From Icerya purchasi (lineage: Eukaryota > Arthropoda > Insecta > Hemiptera > Monophlebidae): a stretch of DNA of 64,000 nucleotides. The position numbers and the translations under genes are program-made. The stretch covers positions 277,217,258-277,281,257 of the forward strand of contig CM077116.1 of the NCBI GenBank assembly GCA_039619475.1. The letters run 5' to 3'. Under the pieces are notes generated by a model. That model saw nothing but the letters and a program-made list of their open reading frames with translations. It did no database searches and was not told where the DNA came from. Below are positions 63,701 to 64,000 of this stretch, in pieces (the first letter of the stretch is position 1; every line of letters begins with the position of its first letter).

Positions 63701-64000
63701 GTGTTCGTGTTTACGAAGAGTCATTTCGACTGAAGTCCTAATAGAAAGAAGAGAAGACTGGGGAAAAAGAATTTTCGATATTTCAAGTGCTGGAGAAAAC
63801 TTATCAGACTGAACAGAAGAAAAATTAGGTTGATATCGATAAAATCGCGACTGATTTTTTACTTAATGAAATAATTTAATTCGCTGTTAAATTAAAATCA
63901 CGCGAGAATAATAAAGGAATATTAATTTAATTTAGGCTGCATCAACGGAGGTGCTCAAATTAGATTGAAAGACGGCAAAACGCCGAAAGAATCGATACGG
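33722..64000 (+). CDS. CIAO3: Cytosolic Fe-S cluster assembly factor CIAO3/NARFL (Nar1 family), 3' end beyond window
   Basis: Hydrogenase-like protein of the cytosolic iron-sulfur assembly (CIA) targeting step, which passes 4Fe-4S clusters to cytosolic and nuclear apoproteins. Exons: 33722-33784, 47444-47539, 47627-47782, 47877-47985, 53932-54069, 54916-55164, 61561-61780, 61895-62052, 63936-64000 (continues off the window). All are GT..AG and in phase, giving 418 codons so far. The N-terminus ([17 protein letters not shown]) matches the family. The N-terminal cluster ligands are C23 and the DCLACSGC motif (C70, C73, C76). H-cluster-like cysteines lie in [24 protein letters not shown] and [19 protein letters not shown] is also family-typical. 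What is missing is roughly the last 50-60 residues. Intron 1 is 13.7 kb and contains PSMB4 on the other strand. The gene is divergent from LIG1. The exon 7 N-terminal junction (ITA-IELEVLL) is slightly unlike the vertebrate sequence but keeps frame. Confidence 0.95.
33785..34800. other. CIAO3 intron 1, 5' part
   Basis: AT-rich. An exact E2F consensus match, TTTCCCGC, lies at 34107-34114. No coding remnant. Confidence 0.4.
34811..35281 (+). repeat. Dispersed repeat with terminal hairpin and LINE-like 3' tail
   Basis: Starts near a perfect 8-bp hairpin (GACACGCTTTAGCGTGTC at 34820-34837) and ends with GAATAAACAATTTGAATTTG and a run of AATAATAATAA, the style of a LINE or SINE tail. It is less AT-rich than its surroundings. 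The class is undetermined. Confidence 0.4.
35337..35951. repeat. Foldback element (long inverted repeat)
   Basis: Left arm 35337-35628 and right arm 35727-35951 are inverted copies, from GGAGCCAAGTTCAATAT at the outside to GGCTAGTTTT at the inside. The left arm has about 75 extra bases (about 35470-35545). There is a 100-base loop and no coding frame. It is a non-autonomous foldback or MITE-type transposon in CIAO3 intron 1. Confidence 0.75.
35952..37138. other. CIAO3 intron 1, gene-free part
   Basis: AT-rich; nothing recognised. Confidence 0.4.
37139..38352 (+). mobile_element. Decayed Tc1-family transposon
   Basis: ACGCAACATTAATATTCCAG at 37141 recurs inverted at about 38325-38352, giving outer terminal repeats. 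Between them plus-strand frames read [15 protein letters not shown] (first Asp), [26 protein letters not shown], an equivalent of the DNGPKHTND region, and RRMEWN-like C-terminal sequence, the order of a Tc1 transposase. Many stops and frameshifts. A second, weaker copy of the right-end motif lies at 38518-38545, which may reflect a double-repeat (IR/DR) terminus or a nested copy. Confidence 0.7.
39300..40110 (+). mobile_element. LINE reverse transcriptase C-terminal fragment (RTE-like)
   Basis: Plus strand reads [13 protein letters not shown], with an intact YADD box, into an open 127-codon frame (39348-39731), then [13 protein letters not shown] and a frame at 39788-39997 with [12 protein letters not shown] and [16 protein letters not shown]. 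It is 5' truncated and frameshifted near 39730 and 39780. Related in type to 29780-30150. Confidence 0.7.
40130..41639. other. CIAO3 intron 1, stretch before the Gypsy remnant
   Basis: Two open frames (40591-40905 and 40961-41182) of unrecognised sequence. They may be the worn-out 5' part of the following Gypsy-like element, but no gag or protease motif is clear. Confidence 0.3.
41640..43560 (+). mobile_element. Ty3/Gypsy-like pol remnant
   Basis: Plus-strand frames broken by stops follow the order of a Gypsy pol: [11 protein letters not shown] (position of the YxDD box, damaged), [13 protein letters not shown] and [13 protein letters not shown] (RT to RNase H connection), then an RNase H-like stretch, and an integrase core with [20 protein letters not shown] and [11 protein letters not shown]. 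No terminal repeats were found. Old and inactive. Confidence 0.5.
43561..44376. other. CIAO3 intron 1, PSMB4 3' flank
   Basis: AT-rich. It must contain the PSMB4 3' UTR. Several minus-strand AATAAA matches exist and none can be preferred. No A-tail of a recent retrocopy. Confidence 0.35.
44377..45159 (-). CDS. PSMB4: Proteasome subunit beta type-4 (20S beta-7), intronless, nested in CIAO3 intron 1
   Basis: Single uninterrupted 260-codon frame matching PSMB4, the non-catalytic beta-7 ring subunit of the 20S proteasome. Core motifs are [19 protein letters not shown] (residues about 49-67), then [69 protein letters not shown] and a C-terminal NWSIAHY. The segment before TATSV is a short propeptide-like extension as in the family. 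It has no functional Thr1 context, as expected for this subunit. The lack of introns and the position inside another gene's intron suggest retroposition. However, there is no poly(A) tract just past the stop and no disabling mutation, so it is either an old functional retrogene or simply an intronless locus. The first ATG was taken as start; a second Met lies 7 codons in. Confidence 0.9.
   Translation of the reverse strand: MIFNIIKMLNFNTDVFNVNSESLILNKNKKNDCDSLVDEFKHFHTPITTATSVIGITFDGGVIIAADVLGSYGSLARFNNCERIMKVNKNIILGVGGDYADFQFLKDKINGKIISEECLDDGLNIKPAALYCWITRFLYTRRSKIDPLWTNVLIGGIQDGVPFLGVVDKLGTAFVDKQIATGYGAYIAIPLLRDALEKNPNLKEDEAIELVRHCLKVLYYRDARSFKKYQLGVMTAEKSEIKGPFEVEANWSIAHYNKTS
45830..46440 (-). 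mobile_element. LINE ORF1 remnant with coiled coil and FP-like C-terminus
   Basis: Minus frames read [20 protein letters not shown] (coiled coil), [38 protein letters not shown] and [20 protein letters not shown], then [10 protein letters not shown]. This order is typical of insect LINE ORF1 proteins with a baculovirus FP-like C-terminal domain. Several frameshifts. Confidence 0.55.
46608..47262. mobile_element. hAT-type non-autonomous element (MITE)
   Basis: Ends carry inverted GGCCTGGATT (left 46611, right ending about 47262), the hAT-style terminus. They are flanked by GAAGATCG (46600-46607) and GAAAATCG (47263-47270), an 8-bp target duplication with one mismatch. The left end has a GC-rich block (GGGCGGGG..GCCCCGGGCCCCGCC) and the right end CCCCGGGCC. 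The interior is AT-rich, with a TG/CA microsatellite at about 46956-46995 and no transposase. It lies just before CIAO3 exon 2. Confidence 0.72.
47986..48550. other. CIAO3 intron 4, first part
   Basis: AT-rich intron ending in a GT/AT microsatellite (about 48526-48552). Nothing recognised. Confidence 0.4.
48551..48883. repeat. Dispersed repeat, copy 2
   Basis: Same family as 29083-29369. TTACAACGTAATTCTTA at 48557-48573 is mirrored at 48777-48793, and the same GGGGCAC and GCGAGGCCAAA tail follows. This copy carries an internal duplication of AATGTCCCA and of the TGTAACG segment. It is flanked on both sides by (AT)n, a possible insertion preference. Confidence 0.7.
48890..50689. other. CIAO3 intron 4, stretch downstream (minus sense) of the gag remnant
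   Basis: AT-rich with AT microsatellites near 48894-48914 and 50410-50431. A minus frame at 49407-49222 ([15 protein letters not shown]) is faintly like a retroelement protease and would be in the right order after gag, but is too weak to call. No second LTR was found. Confidence 0.3.
50690..52800 (-). pseudogene. Gag-like gene of an LTR retrotransposon, coiled-coil rich, broken
   Basis: Minus strand starts at ATG 52800 ([16 protein letters not shown]), a coiled-coil lead-in, then charged heptad sequence to about 52200. A capsid-like region follows ([40 protein letters not shown]; then the open frame 51793-51575 with [16 protein letters not shown]). A second coiled-coil block runs 51450-50700. 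The order and the LxxxFxxxFW pattern are those of a retrotransposon Gag. Many stops and frameshifts. The open frames on the plus strand here are shadows of the Lys/Glu-rich coding strand. Confidence 0.55.
50768..50947 (-). repeat. Four tandem 45-bp units encoding a 15-residue coiled-coil repeat
   Basis: Exact 45-bp periodicity: units start at 50768, 50813, 50858 and 50903. On the minus strand each encodes a 15-residue unit of the form NLxNLExxLEEIQSR. It lies in the C-terminal block of the gag-like gene. Confidence 0.85.
52927..53654 (-). mobile_element. Probable 5' LTR with adjacent primer binding site
   Basis: On the minus strand a segment beginning TGTAATGAGAG (53654) ends ..GGATCTCA at 52927, immediately followed by TGGTTGGCATCCCTGTTGGG (from 52926), a position and form suited to a tRNA primer binding site. 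The gag-like ATG follows 126 bp later. The LTR start is inferred from the TG..CA rule; no second LTR is in the window to confirm it. Confidence 0.4.
54070..54915. other. CIAO3 intron 5
   Basis: Begins with an AT microsatellite (54076-54099). From about 54170 to 54830 the plus strand is strongly purine-rich, with fragments such as [15 protein letters not shown] in a frame full of stops. No family recognised. Confidence 0.35.
55195..55813. other. CIAO3 intron 6, 5' part
   Basis: AT-rich with a short AT microsatellite near 55710-55726. Nothing recognised. Confidence 0.4.
55814..59100 (-). mobile_element. Jockey-clade LINE, near full length, inactivated
   Basis: Minus strand, 5' to 3'. ORF1 (59064-58420, 214 codons) has the Jockey/X-element nucleic-acid-binding domain and cysteine knuckles ([25 protein letters not shown]). 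The endonuclease start ([29 protein letters not shown]) lies at 58170-57990. A deletion near 57980 removes most of the endonuclease. The linker is at 57912-57550. The RT (57151-56540) reads [40 protein letters not shown] and [16 protein letters not shown], with [12 protein letters not shown] where the FADD box has Asp to Asn. The C-terminal tail (56154-55954) ends in [13 protein letters not shown]-run at 55814-55831 is the poly(A) tail. Frameshifts and the lost catalytic Asp make it dead. Confidence 0.85.
59105..59930 (-). mobile_element. LINE 3' end with RNase H C-terminus (I-group-like)
   Basis: Minus frames read [20 protein letters not shown] (59870-59810), the RNase H C-terminal motif, then the 95-codon frame 59580-59293 with [15 protein letters not shown] and [14 protein letters not shown]. 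It closely parallels the 18.1-18.9 kb copy, including the HSLLPSSR phrase. It is interrupted or bounded at about 59100, where the Jockey 5' end begins. Confidence 0.65.
60226..60845. repeat. Degenerate direct tandem duplication, unit about 320 bp
   Basis: Copy 1 about 60226-60545 and copy 2 about 60553-60845 share, in order, TTTTTAATGATTC, a GCGGT..ACCAT/ATCAT block, GTATA..TGTTGAAT, CAGACG..GCGATTGA, TAAAATAT, ATTTACCGTA and GTTAATTAACA. CCGACTTCA occurs at both outer edges (near 60168 and 60941). No coding capacity; an old non-coding element or segmental duplication in CIAO3 intron 6. Confidence 0.6.
60850..61560. other. CIAO3 intron 6, 3' end
   Basis: AT-rich with a long A-run near 61350-61374. 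Nothing recognised. Confidence 0.4.
62053..63935. other. CIAO3 intron 8
   Basis: AT-rich intron. C homopolymer at about 62220-62232. Perfect 9-bp hairpin TGTTCAGCG-AGCA-CGCTGAACA at 62724-62745. A 117-codon frame at 63459-63812 has no recognisable domain and is not supported as a gene. Confidence 0.4.

Noticed and set aside
63459..63812. 117-codon plus frame upstream of CIAO3 exon 9
   Set aside because: Out of frame with CIAO3, no domain, and interrupted by a homopolymer A-run; intronic chance frame.

Overview
The window is AT-rich eukaryotic nuclear DNA. It has long introns with GT..AG junctions and many decayed transposable elements (mariner, Tc1, piggyBac, hAT, Jockey and other LINEs, Gypsy-like, Penelope-like). 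This element mix and the protein sequences point to an arthropod, most likely an insect. The order cannot be fixed from the sequence alone. No bacterial features, CRISPR array, rRNA or convincing tRNA gene is present.

Two conserved housekeeping genes frame the window, arranged head to head. On the minus strand, 994-32945 encodes DNA ligase 1 (LIG1) in 15 exons. I assembled these by conceptual splicing into one open frame of 935 codons plus stop, with an N-terminal PCNA-binding motif and the catalytic lysine motif. On the plus strand, 33722 to the window end encodes the cytosolic iron-sulfur assembly factor CIAO3/NARFL (Nar1 family). Nine exons are present and the last runs off the window. The 776 bp between the two start codons should act as a shared divergent promoter. 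Inside CIAO3 intron 1, on the opposite strand, lies an intact intronless 260-codon proteasome subunit beta-4 (PSMB4) gene.

Layout: 1-180 piggyBac transposase tail; 994-32945 LIG1, whose introns hold a deleted mariner (2136-3039), a palindrome with hammerhead-ribozyme-like cores (6721-6966), a Penelope-like remnant (8320-9660), a second hammerhead-like inverted repeat (14983-15102), a LINE endonuclease fragment joined to a Tc1 (16500-17420), a LINE 3' end (18124-18860), a full-length but decayed mariner (20114-21425), a LINE with reverse transcriptase and RNase H (24533-26790), a MITE-like repeat (29083-29369), and RTE-like and R1-like LINE fragments (29780-31480). CIAO3 introns hold a foldback element (35337-35951), Tc1 (37139-38352), LINE (39300-40110), Gypsy pol remnant (41640-43560), PSMB4 (44377-45159), LINE ORF1 (45830-46440), a hAT-like MITE (46608-47262), a second copy of the 29 kb repeat (48551-48883), an LTR element with a coiled-coil gag (50690-53654), a Jockey element (55816-59100) abutting another LINE 3' end (59105-59930), and a 320-bp tandem duplication (60226-60845).

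The most interesting non-genic signal is the hammerhead-like motif: CTGATGA, a short helix, then GAA and a palindromic AACGTT. It occurs as inverted pairs in two LIG1 introns, in the same gene as a Penelope-like coding remnant. Penelope-like elements are known to carry type I hammerhead ribozymes. The host genes are linked by theme: LIG1 seals Okazaki fragments, and CIAO3 helps load Fe-S clusters onto enzymes that include DNA replication and repair proteins.
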